A stretch of DNA of 64,000 nucleotides from Sphingopyxis macrogoltabida (lineage in GTDB: Bacteria; Pseudomonadota; Alphaproteobacteria; Sphingomonadales; Sphingomonadaceae), in contig NZ_CP009429.1 of assembly GCF_001314325.1 (NCBI RefSeq), forward strand, positions 682,501-746,500, in the 5' to 3' direction. The number at the start of each line of letters is the position of its first letter. Position 1 is the first letter of the stretch. Positions 44,243 through 53,183 of this stretch are shown here, in pieces. The notes beneath the pieces are model-generated. The model did no database searches, had not been told where the DNA came from, and was given only the letters and a program-made list of their open reading frames with translations. The position numbers were made by a program, and so were the translations under genes.

Positions 44243-44530
44243 ATGGAAACTGGACAATATCTTGTGCTCAGTACCGCACATATTCGCTGTGCGACCGGGC
44301 AGATACTCACCGCCTGGGCGGATTATCCGCCACACAAGCAACCGTTGCCAGTGGCGCCGACGCAATATGGCTGGTTCCTTCATACGATGACGCCGCCGCC
44401 CGAAGCGCAGCGCCGCCTCCCCAAAGAATTGCCCCCGATCCTTGCGTTCGGCCGCGACAACGGCTGCGATTATGTGCTGCTCGACAGCGACGGCCCGACC
44501 GAAGACTTGCTCCCGACTTTCCCGTGGTAG
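44243..44530 (+). CDS. DUF5983-family protein
   Basis: A 95-residue protein from ATG 44243 with AAGGAACTCACT upstream. METGQYLVLSTAHIRC and the C-terminal LAFGRDNGCDYVLLDSDGPT fit the DUF5983 family, often adjacent to DUF932 or anti-restriction genes on plasmids. Function is unknown. The 141 bases after it (to 44671) hold only the start of a frame cut by the next IS. Confidence 0.62.
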   Translation: METGQYLVLSTAHIRCATGQILTAWADYPPHKQPLPVAPTQYGWFLHTMTPPPEAQRRLPKELPPILAFGRDNGCDYVLLDSDGPTEDLLPTFPW

Positions 44531-44671
44531 GGCACAGAAATTGGCAGCCTCGTTACGGTTCAGCATCGGACTGCGGTTTTACTTGCATTTGTTCCCGGCA
44601 AAATGCCTGCTATTGGACAAGTTAGATAGCTTGGTATTCTGAAGGGTGAACTCATGGACGATTCCGAAACG

Positions 44672-45531
44672 CTAGGGCTGAGACTCATTCAGAGCCAGAA
44701 GGCCAAGGTAGTGACCAGCGCGACGGCTGACAGGAAGTTGGCGGCGAGCTTGTCGTAGCGTGTGGCGATCCGACGGAAGTCTTTGATCCGGCAGAAGGCA
44801 TTTTCGATGAGGTGCCGGCTACGGTAGCGGTGCTGATCGTATCGGATGGCTCGCTTGCGGTTGCGGCGACCCGGAATGACGGGGCTGGTGCCATTCTCGC
44901 GCAAGGACGTCCGCAGCCGGTTTGCGTCGTAGCCCTTGTCGCCGAGCAGGTAGCGCATCGGTCCGGCGCGTTCGAGCAGTGCCGGTGCAGCCTTCACATC
45001 GCTGACATTGCCCGCCGTCAGCATAAGGGCATAGGGGCGGCCGAGAACGTCGGTCAGGGCATGGATCTTGGTTGTCCAGCCGCCGCGAGAACGACCGATC
45101 GCCTGCGTCTGGCGCCCCCTTTTCCACCAAAGGCCGAGCGCTGGGCTTTGATGTAGGTGCTATCGATCGCCGTGCTCTTCGTCACCGCACCCGCCCCTGC
45201 CAAGGCATCGAGCAACTTCGTCCAGAACCCCCGCCGCGACCAGCGGTTGAAGCGGTTGTAGACCGTCGTCGATGGTCCATAGTCTGCCGGACAGTCGCAC
45301 CACCGGCAGCCGGATTTCAGTACATGAAGGATGCCCGAAATCACCCGCCGGTCATCGACCCGTCGCGCACCAGGCTGGTTCCGGGGCAAGTACGGCTCGA
45401 TCGCCAGCCAAGCTTCGTCCGACAACCAGAATAAAGAACGCGACATCGTGAAGGGCCTCCCGCTGCGGTGAAGGCCCTTTGAATCAATACATACAAGCAA
45501 TTTCAAGAGGCTGATTGGGTTTTAACCCTAG
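44672..45531 (-). mobile_element. IS5-family insertion sequence, copy B (different from copy A)
   Basis: About 860 bases. The ends are an imperfect inverted repeat: CTAGGGCTGAGACTCATTCA from 44672, and CTAGGGTTAAAACCCAATCA from 45531 on the other strand, again starting at CTAG. It carries a two-frame transposase. It truncates the DUF2285 gene remnant on its right side. The transposase is clearly different from that of copy A, so it is a separate insertion. Confidence 0.82.
44689..45446 (-). CDS. IS5-type transposase, made by programmed frameshift
   Basis: Two overlapping minus-strand frames. The first (from ATG 45446) has the helix-turn-helix with RSLFWLSDEAWLAIEPYLP and the first acidic residue (STAIDSTYIKAQ). 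The second continues AIGRSRGGWTTKIHALTDVL and YLLGDKGYDANRLR, then LIENAFCRIKDFRRIATRYD. A slippery AAAAGGGGG near 45117-45125 lies between, as in copy A. The start has GGAGGCCC upstream. Confidence 0.82.
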
Positions 45532-45853
45532 ACCTCCGATCTGATAATCCAGAAACAGTGGGCCGCCGAGCAGCGTCCCGTCATGGAGATCGAGCCTGAT
45601 CACCCAATGTCCGTCGGATAGCAGCCAGTGTTCGGCGTTGGTTTCGTCGACGGCGACTGACACGAATTCGGCAAAGTTCCGGATATCGAGCAGGTTGGCG
45701 CTCGATGCCGATTGATCGTCCGCCGCGGTGCTGCGGAGAACCCTCGGATCAAGCGCCGGCGTCCATATTGGTCGAGCATATGGCGTCGCAAGATCCGGGT
45801 CCTCTAGTTTCATCAGTCCAAAGTCAGAGGGGACAATCTCACCAACTTCCCGA
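45532..45853 (-). pseudogene. DUF2285 regulator gene, C-terminal fragment
   Basis: The fragment SDFGLMKLEDPDLATPYARP, then NAEHWLLSDGHWVIRLDLHD and TLLGGPLFLDYQIGG, is typical of DUF2285 sphingomonad/ICE regulators. It is cut on its left by IS copy B at 45531 and on its right by the IS256-type element at 45854. Joining it to the fragment at 47276-47474 across the IS restores one reading frame (RDRE then VGEIVPSDF), so a single gene was split by the IS256 insertion. The gene has lost its C-terminal end to IS copy B. Confidence 0.75.
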
Positions 45854-47275
45854 GTTAGCGTCCGCGCTCGTGGTGTAATTTCCGGTGTAGGCGATGGTGT
45901 ATTCCGGGGTGGGGCATGCCCCACCCCGGAATGCGGCGTCGCTGGTGGCCACCGGGTTCATCGTTATGGTGGAGTTTGCACACTTCAACCGTGACGAAGA
46001 GGAGTTCCCGATGACCGAGGACAGATTACTGATCGAAGAGCTTGCTGCGAAGGGCGGCCAACCGGATTTTTTGCGCACCATCGCCGAGAACGTGCTGCAG
46101 CTGATCATGGAGGCCGACGTTGATGGCCTGATCGGCGCGGGTCGCCACGAACGCAGCAGCGAGCGCGCGACCTGGCGCAACGGCTATCGCGACCGTTCGC
46201 TGGATACCCGGGTAGGCACGCTGAACCTGAAAATCCCCAAGCTGCGTGCTGGGTCCTACTTTCCGGGCTTCCTTGAGCCCCGCAAGATGGTCGAGAAAGC
46301 GCTGGTTGCGGTGATCCAGGAAGCGTGGATCGGCGGGGTCAGCACCCGGCGGGTCGATGAACTCGTCCAGGCCATGGGCATGACCGGCATCTCCAAGTCC
46401 ACCGTCTCCAAGCTTTGCAAGGACATTGACGAGCGCGTCCATGCCTTTCTGAAACGCCCGCTCACCGGCGAATGGCCGTATCTCTGGCTCGATGCCACCT
46501 ATCTCAAGGTACGCGAAGGCGGGCGGATCATCAGCGTTGCCGCAATAATCGCCATGGCCGTCAACACCGAGGGCCGGCGCGAGATCGTCGGCCTGCATAT
46601 CGGCCCCTCGGAAGCGGAGGTCTTCTGGTCCGACTTCCTGAAGGACCTTGTTCGGCGCGGTCTTACCGGCGTGAAGCTGGTCATCTCCGATGCTCACGAG
46701 GGCCTCAAGGGCGCGATCACCCGCGTCATGGGCGCCACCTGGCAGCGCTGCCGGGTGCACTTCATGCGCAATGCCCTGTCCTATGTGCCCAAGGGCCAGA
46801 ACACTGTCGTCGCCGCCGCGATCCGCCAGGTCTTCCTGCAGCCCGATCAGAAAAGCGCAACGCAGGTCTGGCGACAGGTCGCCGACCAGTTGCGCACCCG
46901 TTGGCCCAAGCTCGGCGCCTGCATGGACGAGGCCGAAACCGACGTGCTCGCCTACACCGGCTTTCCCACCCAGCACCGCACGAAGTTACACTCAACCAAT
47001 CCGCTCGAGCGGCTCAACAAGGAGGTCAAGCGCCGCGCCGACGTCGTCGGAATCTTCCCGAACGAAGACAGCATCATCCGCCTCGTCGGGGCTGTGCTGA
47101 TGGAGCAGAACGACGAGTGGCAGCTCCAGCACCGATACATGCAGATCGAAGGCATGGCCGAACTCAACCAACCCATGATCGAGGAGGAAAATCAGCCCCT
47201 ACACATCACCGCCAAAGCCGCCTGACGATGGCCCACGGCCACAGCCGAAATTACACCACCTTGACGGACGCGACC
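45854..47275 (+). mobile_element. IS256-family insertion sequence, copy 1
   Basis: 1,422 bases. The ends begin GTTAGCGTCCG and, on the other strand, GGTCGCGTCCG, followed by the shared GTGGTGTAATTTC. The 8-base target duplication CTTCCCGA is exact at 45846-45853 and 47276-47283, so this copy entered the DUF2285 gene in one clean event. Identical in protein to copy 2. Confidence 0.92.
46011..47225 (+). CDS. IS256-family transposase, copy 1
   Basis: A 404-residue mutator-type transposase. The DDE core is visible: PYLWLDATYLKVR (first D), LVISDAHEGLKGAI (second D), and the C-terminal NPLERLNKEVKRRADVVGIF (E). The start ATG at 46011 has GAGGAGTTCCC upstream; the longer frame from 45894 begins outside the transposase homology. 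The protein is identical to that of copy 2. Confidence 0.95.
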   Translation: MTEDRLLIEELAAKGGQPDFLRTIAENVLQLIMEADVDGLIGAGRHERSSERATWRNGYRDRSLDTRVGTLNLKIPKLRAGSYFPGFLEPRKMVEKALVAVIQEAWIGGVSTRRVDELVQAMGMTGISKSTVSKLCKDIDERVHAFLKRPLTGEWPYLWLDATYLKVREGGRIISVAAIIAMAVNTEGRREIVGLHIGPSEAEVFWSDFLKDLVRRGLTGVKLVISDAHEGLKGAITRVMGATWQRCRVHFMRNALSYVPKGQNTVVAAAIRQVFLQPDQKSATQVWRQVADQLRTRWPKLGACMDEAETDVLAYTGFPTQHRTKLHSTNPLERLNKEVKRRADVVGIFPNEDSIIRLVGAVLMEQNDEWQLQHRYMQIEGMAELNQPMIEEENQPLHITAKAA

Positions 47276-47474
47276 CTTCCCGATCCCGCCATGCCGCGCG
47301 ATAGGGCGCGCTGCGCCGGAGCCATTCCCATGCGAAACTGCGCCGATCGGCAAACAGCAACACGGCATATTCGCTGGCCAGCAGCCAATCCGGCACTTGA
47401 GGTGCCGGTCCGGGATCGCCGCCCAGCCCGTTCACTCTGACAGTTCGTGATCTTGCTTTAGCGACCCCATGCAA
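47276..47474 (-). pseudogene. DUF6499-type regulator gene, N-terminal fragment
   Basis: The fragment PDWLLASEYAVLLFADRRSF, then AWEWLRRSAPYRAAWRDRE, matches the N-terminal DUF6499 domain that precedes DUF2285 in ICE regulators. It runs into IS copy 1 at the CTTCCCGA duplication, with its continuation at 45532-45853. The start may be the ATG at 47474 or the GTG at 47435. The remaining bases up to the second IS (47475-47531) hold no gene. Confidence 0.7.
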
Positions 47475-47531
47475 AATGGATAGGCACGCCCGTCCGCGTT
47501 GTCAGCCGAATGCGTTCTGAAACAAACGGTG

Positions 47532-48953
47532 GTTAGCGTCCGCGCTCGTGGTGTAATTTCCGGTGTAGGCGATGGTGTATTCCGGGGTGGGGCATGCCCC
47601 ACCCCGGAATGCGGCGTCGCTGGTGGCCACCGGGTTCATCGTTATGGTGGAGTTTGCACACTTCAACCGTGACGAAGAGGAGTTCCCGATGACCGAGGAC
47701 AGATTACTGATCGAAGAGCTTGCTGCGAAGGGCGGCCAACCGGATTTTTTGCGCACCATCGCCGAGAACGTGCTGCAGCTGATCATGGAGGCCGACGTTG
47801 ATGGCCTGATCGGCGCGGGTCGCCACGAACGCAGCAGCGAGCGCGCGACCTGGCGCAACGGCTATCGCGACCGTTCGCTGGATACCCGGGTAGGCACGCT
47901 GAACCTGAAAATCCCCAAGCTGCGTGCTGGGTCCTACTTTCCGGGCTTCCTTGAGCCCCGCAAGATGGTCGAGAAAGCGCTGGTTGCGGTGATCCAGGAA
48001 GCGTGGATCGGCGGGGTCAGCACCCGGCGGGTCGATGAACTCGTCCAGGCCATGGGCATGACCGGCATCTCCAAGTCCACCGTCTCCAAGCTTTGCAAGG
48101 ACATTGACGAGCGCGTCCATGCCTTTCTGAAACGCCCGCTCACCGGCGAATGGCCGTATCTCTGGCTCGATGCCACCTATCTCAAGGTACGCGAAGGCGG
48201 GCGGATCATCAGCGTTGCCGCAATAATCGCCATGGCCGTCAACACCGAGGGCCGGCGCGAGATCGTCGGCCTGCATATCGGCCCCTCGGAAGCGGAGGTC
48301 TTCTGGTCCGACTTCCTGAAGGACCTTGTTCGGCGCGGTCTTACCGGCGTGAAGCTGGTCATCTCCGATGCTCACGAGGGCCTCAAGGGCGCGATCACCC
48401 GCGTCATGGGCGCCACCTGGCAGCGCTGCCGGGTGCACTTCATGCGCAATGCCCTGTCCTATGTGCCCAAGGGCCAGAACACTGTCGTCGCCGCCGCGAT
48501 CCGCCAGGTCTTCCTGCAGCCCGATCAGAAAAGCGCAACGCAGGTCTGGCGACAGGTCGCCGACCAGTTGCGCACCCGTTGGCCCAAGCTCGGCGCCTGC
48601 ATGGACGAGGCCGAAACCGACGTGCTCGCCTACACCGGCTTTCCCACCCAGCACCGCACGAAGTTACACTCAACCAATCCGCTCGAGCGGCTCAACAAGG
48701 AGGTCAAGCGCCGCGCCGACGTCGTCGGAATCTTCCCGAACGAAGACAGCATCATCCGCCTCGTCGGGGCTGTGCTGATGGAGCAGAACGACGAGTGGCA
48801 GCTCCAGCACCGATACATGCAGATCGAAGGCATGGCCGAACTCAACCAACCCATGATCGAGGAGGAAAATCAGCCCCTACACATCACCGCCAAAGCCGCC
48901 TGACGATGGCCCACGGCCACAGCCGAAATTACACCACCTTGACGGACGCGACC
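47532..48953 (+). mobile_element. IS256-family insertion sequence, copy 2
   Basis: 1,422 bases, the same length as copy 1 and with the same ends. The flanks differ: 8 bases before it read AAACGGTG, and 8 after read GATATCGC, so it has no target duplication. That means the outside of this copy has been lost through deletion or recombination after insertion. Its right edge cuts off the N-terminal part of a recombinase gene. Confidence 0.9.
47689..48903 (+). CDS. IS256-family transposase, copy 2
   Basis: A 404-residue protein identical to the product of copy 1, with the same D-D-E landmarks (PYLWLDATYLKVR, LVISDAHEGLKGAI, NPLERLNKEVKRRADV). Presumably functional. The identity of the two copies indicates recent movement. 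Confidence 0.95.
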   Translation: MTEDRLLIEELAAKGGQPDFLRTIAENVLQLIMEADVDGLIGAGRHERSSERATWRNGYRDRSLDTRVGTLNLKIPKLRAGSYFPGFLEPRKMVEKALVAVIQEAWIGGVSTRRVDELVQAMGMTGISKSTVSKLCKDIDERVHAFLKRPLTGEWPYLWLDATYLKVREGGRIISVAAIIAMAVNTEGRREIVGLHIGPSEAEVFWSDFLKDLVRRGLTGVKLVISDAHEGLKGAITRVMGATWQRCRVHFMRNALSYVPKGQNTVVAAAIRQVFLQPDQKSATQVWRQVADQLRTRWPKLGACMDEAETDVLAYTGFPTQHRTKLHSTNPLERLNKEVKRRADVVGIFPNEDSIIRLVGAVLMEQNDEWQLQHRYMQIEGMAELNQPMIEEENQPLHITAKAA

Positions 48954-49145
48954 GATATCGCCCATCGCGGTTCGCATATATTCCGCCACAGCCTTGCAAC
49001 CGAACTTCTGCGTTCGGGCGCCGCTCTGACCCAGATCAGCCAGGTGCTGCGGCATAAAGATCACGATACCACGCGCATCTACGCGAAGGTGGATCTGGCA
49101 AGCCTGCGTACCCTGAGCCAGCCATGGCCGGGAGGCGTGCAATGA
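48954..49145 (+). pseudogene. tyrosine recombinase, C-terminal fragment (RIT first gene)
   Basis: Only the last 63 residues remain, starting right after IS copy 2. GSHIFRHSLATELLRSGAAL gives the H-x-x-R box (HSLA-type), then ISQVLRHKDHDTTRIYAKVD gives His and the nucleophile Tyr. The stop overlaps the ATG of the next recombinase (49142-49145), as is normal in recombinase-in-trio elements. The N-terminal bulk was lost when IS copy 2 or an adjacent deletion arrived. Confidence 0.8.
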
Positions 49146-50068
49146 GCCCGCTACGCGACGCGCTCGAGCGCTACATCACCATGCGCCGCGGGTTCGGATA
49201 CAAGCTGCGATGCCAGGCTCTGCTGCTCTCGCGTTTCGTCGCCGACATGGAGCAACAGGGTGCGGCGATTATCACCACCAAGCTTGCCCTCGACTGGGCC
49301 ACCAAGGAGGCAAGGCCGCCAACCTGGCCGGGACGCCTGTCGGCCGTCCGCGCCTTTGCCAGGCATTTGTCGAGCACCGAGCCGCGCACCCAGATTCCGC
49401 CGACGGACATCCTCGCGGCAAGGCAGCGCCGAACGCCCTATATCTATACCGACCAGGAGATCGGCAGCCTGCTCAATGCGATGCTGACGGTTCGCTCGGC
49501 GAAGGGCCTGCATCGCTGGACCTATTACTGCATTTTCGGCCTGCTTGCGGTCACTGGATTACGGATCGGTGAAGCGCTCAGGCTCAAGCATGACGATGTC
49601 GATCTCGGCGCTGGCCTTCTGACTATCCGCGATACCAAGTTCGGCAAGTCCCGCCTCGTTCCGATCCATTCGACCACGGTTGCCGTGCTCACCGATTACG
49701 CCAAGCGCCGCGATGCAGTCTGCTTCACGCCGATCAGCCCGACATTCTTCGTCGGGGAACAAGGTCGCGCGTTAAATCATAGCGCGATCCATCTGATATT
49801 TCGTACGGTCGCTCGCCAGATCGGCTTGCGCCGTCCCGGCGATGCATATCGCGGCCCGCGCATTCACGACCTGCGCCACAGCTATGCGGTCGCCACCCTG
49901 CTGCGCTGGTACCGTGCCGGCGACGACGTCGAGCAGCGATTGCCCATCCTGTCGACCTATCTAGGGCACAGCCATACCAGTTGCACATATTGGTATCTGT
50001 CGGCCTGTCCCGAGCTGATGGAGCATGCCGCGCGGCGGCTCGATGCCCGATGGGAGCAGGCGTCATGA
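49142..50068 (+). CDS. tyrosine recombinase, second of trio
   Basis: A 308-residue integrase-type protein. Catalytic residues: Arg in TGLRIGEALRLKHDD near 146, H-x-x-R as HDLRHSYAVATLL near 247, later His in YLGHSHTSCTYWYLS and Tyr near its end. It overlaps the genes before and after by four bases each (ATGA). Together with the neighbours it forms the tandem trio of a RIT element, which moves as a unit. Confidence 0.88.
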   Translation: MSPLRDALERYITMRRGFGYKLRCQALLLSRFVADMEQQGAAIITTKLALDWATKEARPPTWPGRLSAVRAFARHLSSTEPRTQIPPTDILAARQRRTPYIYTDQEIGSLLNAMLTVRSAKGLHRWTYYCIFGLLAVTGLRIGEALRLKHDDVDLGAGLLTIRDTKFGKSRLVPIHSTTVAVLTDYAKRRDAVCFTPISPTFFVGEQGRALNHSAIHLIFRTVARQIGLRRPGDAYRGPRIHDLRHSYAVATLLRWYRAGDDVEQRLPILSTYLGHSHTSCTYWYLSACPELMEHAARRLDARWEQAS

Positions 50069-51066
50069 CCCGGTCCCCGTCCATTGCGCCACTGATCGAG
50101 CGGTATTTCGCTCAGCGCCTCATGCATCAGCGCGGTGTCAGCCCGCACACCGTCGCATCCTACCGCGACACGTTCCGGCTGCTGTTGCGCTTTGCACAGC
50201 GCAGGCTCGGGAAGCCGCCTTCGCACCTCGATCTCGCCGATCTCGATGCCCCCTTCATCATCGCCTTCCTCGACGATCTCGAAGCGGGCCGCGCGATCGG
50301 AGCCAAGACCCGCAACCTCCGGCTGACGGCGATACGGGCGTTCTTCCGTTTTCTCGCTTTCGAGGAACCGGCAAGCAGCGGGCAGATTCAGCGCATTCTC
50401 GCGATCCCCGGCAAGCTCACCGAGAAGCGCGAGGTCCATTTCCTGTCGCGCCCGGAGATCGACGCGGTCCTCGCCGCGCCCGATCGAACATGCTGGCTCG
50501 GCCGCCGCGATCATATGCTGCTGCTCTTCGCGATCCAGACGGGCCTGCGCCTTTCGGAGATCGCCAGCCTTGATCGCAGCGACATCATGCTCGGCACCGG
50601 CGCGCATGTCCGATGCGTCGGCAAGGGCCGCAAAGAACGGCGCACGCCGCTCGCAGGCAAGGTCCGCGCTGCGATGCAGAACTGGCTGAAGGAGTCGCCA
50701 CGCGGCGGGGCATCGGCGCTGTTCCCCAACATCCACGGTGGCCGCCTCAGCCCCGACGCCATCCAGTATCTGCTCGCCAAGCACGTCCGGACGGCGCGCG
50801 CGCATTGCCCATCGCTGCGACACAAGCGGGTATCGCCGCATGTCCTTCGGCACACCGCCGCGATGGAACTGCTCCAGGCGGGTGTCGACCTGTCGGTGAT
50901 CGCGCTGTGGCTCGGACATGAGTCGATCCTGACGACGCAGGCCTATCTCCATGCTCATATCGCACTCAAGACCGCCGCGCTCGCCAAGCTCCAGCCGCAT
51001 AATATGAAGCGACCCGGGCGGTTCGAACCGGAAGATCGACTGCTGGCCTTTCTCGACGCGCTGTAG
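50065..51066 (+). CDS. tyrosine recombinase, third of trio
   Basis: A 333-residue integrase-type protein from ATG 50065, which overlaps the previous stop. Catalytic residues: Arg in TGLRLSEIASLDRSD near 167, the H-x-x-R box HVLRHTAAMELLQAG near 265, His in WLGHESILTTQAYLH and Tyr there. The two preceding genes and this one are in one transcript. Confidence 0.88.
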   Translation: MTRSPSIAPLIERYFAQRLMHQRGVSPHTVASYRDTFRLLLRFAQRRLGKPPSHLDLADLDAPFIIAFLDDLEAGRAIGAKTRNLRLTAIRAFFRFLAFEEPASSGQIQRILAIPGKLTEKREVHFLSRPEIDAVLAAPDRTCWLGRRDHMLLLFAIQTGLRLSEIASLDRSDIMLGTGAHVRCVGKGRKERRTPLAGKVRAAMQNWLKESPRGGASALFPNIHGGRLSPDAIQYLLAKHVRTARAHCPSLRHKRVSPHVLRHTAAMELLQAGVDLSVIALWLGHESILTTQAYLHAHIALKTAALAKLQPHNMKRPGRFEPEDRLLAFLDAL

Positions 51067-51084
51067 CTCGGACCGCCGCAGCGA

Positions 51085-51990
51085 TCAGAGGTCGGCCTTC
51101 TGCCGGAGCCCATCGAGCCATTCGCGCGACACCGTCTCAACCGTGTCGCGCAGCATGGCCACCGCCGCCCTGATCGCCTGCAGATCATCGCTGCCGATAT
51201 CGTACGCAGCCGAGTAGCGCGCCTCGACATAAGCGCGTTTCGCCAGTTCGAAGCGCCGGCGATCGACCTTCGTTGCCCTCGGCCAGGCCTCGACGAGCCG
51301 CGTCTCCCGGTCCTCGGCGAGCGAACGCAAAAACTTCAGATTATGCGAACGCGGAACATATTGGCTGCGCACCAGAAGGAAGCAGGTGTACGCCCGCTCG
51401 GCAGCCTGATGCAGCGTGAAGGCGGCGTCGTTCTTGTGTCCTTTGCCGATATAAAAATCGGCCCCCTCAAGCGCCGTGTCGACCTTGGCCAACCAGTCCG
51501 CAAAATAGCCGCTCGCCATTTCATAGGCATCCGCCGCGGTCAGCGGCTGCGGCGTGGCGAGCGCCGTGCCGTGCAACTCGTAGAGAGCGACACCGTCCTG
51601 CGCGATGTCGACCCAAAAATACTCGCCGCGAGTGAGCCCCCGATTCACCTCTTCGAGCGTGTGGACGATAATGTTCACGGGCCGTGCAATCGCCGCATCA
51701 CGCAGGATCTTGTCCTCGGCGACATACCAATATTCCGCGATATCGGCGAGGTCAGCGTGGCTGACGATGATCAGCAGATCATAATCAGACTGATACCCGT
51801 TCTCGGGCTCATCGACCCAGTCGCCGCGCGCATAGCTGCCGAAGAGGATGACCTTCCGGACCTTGCCGTTCTTCTTCCACGGCTGCGTCGCGCGCGAGAT
51901 CGCGACGGCAAATTCGTCCATCAAAATCCGCGTTGCTAGCGCCAGTTCTTCCTGCTGCGCCGGCGGAAGATGATCGACATCGTTCTTCAT
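51085..51990 (-). CDS. nucleotidyltransferase-HEPN fusion protein 1
   Basis: A 301-residue protein combining a minimal nucleotidyltransferase domain (ILFGSYARGDWVDE near residues 48-61, with G-S and the later D-x-D in YQSDYDLLIIV) and a C-terminal HEPN domain (AFTLHQAAERAYTCFLLVRS near 190, then YVPRSHNLKFLR). MNT-HEPN pairs are commonly toxin-antitoxin or defence modules, in which the transferase can AMPylate the HEPN RNase. A canonical HEPN RX4-6H motif is not exact: Arg and His are seven residues apart. Convergent with the recombinases, 18 bases away. Confidence 0.75.
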   Translation of the reverse strand: MKNDVDHLPPAQQEELALATRILMDEFAVAISRATQPWKKNGKVRKVILFGSYARGDWVDEPENGYQSDYDLLIIVSHADLADIAEYWYVAEDKILRDAAIARPVNIIVHTLEEVNRGLTRGEYFWVDIAQDGVALYELHGTALATPQPLTAADAYEMASGYFADWLAKVDTALEGADFYIGKGHKNDAAFTLHQAAERAYTCFLLVRSQYVPRSHNLKFLRSLAEDRETRLVEAWPRATKVDRRRFELAKRAYVEARYSAAYDIGSDDLQAIRAAVAMLRDTVETVSREWLDGLRQKADL

Positions 51991-52076
51991 CCCCGGAGTC
52001 TCGCCATCTTCACGCCCGGTGGCAAGACCTCATTGCGGCCGATCGGCATCGATTGCCCCAGATCGGATGCGTAAAA

Positions 52077-52985
52077 CTATGCCGAGCCGATCACCGCAAA
52101 GTTGCTGGAAAGCCGGGACCTACCGCGCCCGCTCGGCATAGTGTGGCGCTCGGCATAATCAAAGTTATGCCGAACTCGGCATAATTTCGAATAGCGCGCC
52201 TTCACATAGGCGTCCTTCAGCTTCTCGAACCGCGCCCGGTCAGCACGCGTCTCGCGCGGCCAAGCATCGACAAGGCGACGATCAATCCGCTCGGCCTGCT
52301 TGCGGAGGAAAATCAGATTATGGACATGCGGCGTGTAGAAAGTCTCGACCAGAAGTATGCAATGGTAAAGCATCTCAGCGGTCTGATGCAGGTCAAATGC
52401 AGCCGGCTTTAAGTGCCGCTTTTCGATATGAAACTTTGCACCTTCGTATTTTTGCATCGCGCCAGGAAACCAGTCTTCGAAATACTCCTCCGCCATCGCC
52501 AGCGCCGATTCCGGCGTCTTTGGCTTCGGTTCGTGGAGTTCATCGTCGACTGTCTGATAGAGCGCGATGCCGTCGCGCCGGACGTCCATGAAGAAATAGC
52601 GGCCATGCGCCAAGCCGTCATTCACCTCCTGGATTGTGTGCACGATGAAGTTCACCGGTGTCTTGATCGTCTGGGTGATTGCCAGTTCTCGCGTCAAGCG
52701 ATCGTCGGCCTTCAACCAATAATCGACGCGATCCGTCAGCCTTTTATCGTTGACGATGATCAGCAGGTCGAAGTCCGACCGATAGCCCTTGGCCGTGTGC
52801 GGCTCGTCCACCCAGTCGCCGCGGGCATAGCTGCCATAGAGAATAATTTTCTCGATACGACCGCGTTTCTTCCATTGCTGCGTTGCCAGTGCCAGCGCAT
52901 CCTCGAATTCTTCGAAGATAATCTGGACGACCCGCTCAAGGTCTCGACGCTTCTGGGGAGGGATGTGGTCAATGTTCGTCCGCAT
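52077..52985 (-). CDS. nucleotidyltransferase-HEPN fusion protein 2, 3' end replaced
   Basis: A 302-residue protein clearly homologous to the one at 51085 (YGSYARGDWVDEPHTAKGYR, RSDFDLLIIV, then LHQTAEMLYHCILLVETF). After the shared VKARYS the last 40 residues diverge completely (KLCRVRHNFDYAERHTMPSG) and are encoded by the palindromic array, so the original C-terminus was replaced by the RIT end. Function may be lost or altered. Confidence 0.72.
   Translation of the reverse strand: MRTNIDHIPPQKRRDLERVVQIIFEEFEDALALATQQWKKRGRIEKIILYGSYARGDWVDEPHTAKGYRSDFDLLIIVNDKRLTDRVDYWLKADDRLTRELAITQTIKTPVNFIVHTIQEVNDGLAHGRYFFMDVRRDGIALYQTVDDELHEPKPKTPESALAMAEEYFEDWFPGAMQKYEGAKFHIEKRHLKPAAFDLHQTAEMLYHCILLVETFYTPHVHNLIFLRKQAERIDRRLVDAWPRETRADRARFEKLKDAYVKARYSKLCRVRHNFDYAERHTMPSGRGRSRLSSNFAVIGSA
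52078..52184. repeat. array of TATGCCGA half-sites (probable RIT element end)
   Basis: Five half-sites lie within 107 bases: TATGCCGA at 52078-52085, TCGGCATA at 52133-52140 and 52150-52157, and a nearly perfect palindrome TTATGCCGA/TCGGCATAA at 52165-52184. Repeated inverted half-sites at a terminus are what tyrosine recombinases bind. The array coincides with the point where the neighbouring HEPN gene changes sequence. Confidence 0.65.
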
Positions 52986-53183
52986 GAGAACAGCCTAGCA
53001 ACACTGTGCCCACGATGCACCCATTCTTCGGGTCCATCTTTGACTAAAGCGGCGGGTCGGCGCGCGCCCATTGGTTTTCTTGCCGACGACCCTCGCAGCG
53101 AGCCCTGGTCGCCGCGGACGACCAAGGTGCTGCCCATTGAAGCTTTCATCCGCAGTCATAATCATCTCTCTGCTGCCCGATTC

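Larger units (their letters stand above)
48954..52184. mobile_element. recombinase-in-trio (RIT) element, left-truncated
   Basis: Three tandem, overlapping tyrosine recombinase genes mark a RIT element; the left part is missing because of IS copy 2. I place the right end at the palindromic array at 52078-52184, where a second nucleotidyltransferase-HEPN gene suddenly loses its normal C-terminus. On that reading the first such gene (51085-51990) is cargo inside the element. The right boundary is inference; the recombinases themselves are plain. Confidence 0.55.

Noticed and set aside
45854..48953. The two IS256 copies taken as one composite transposon
   Set aside because: Copy 1 has its own exact 8-base duplication on both sides, so it inserted alone; the outer flanks of the pair do not match.
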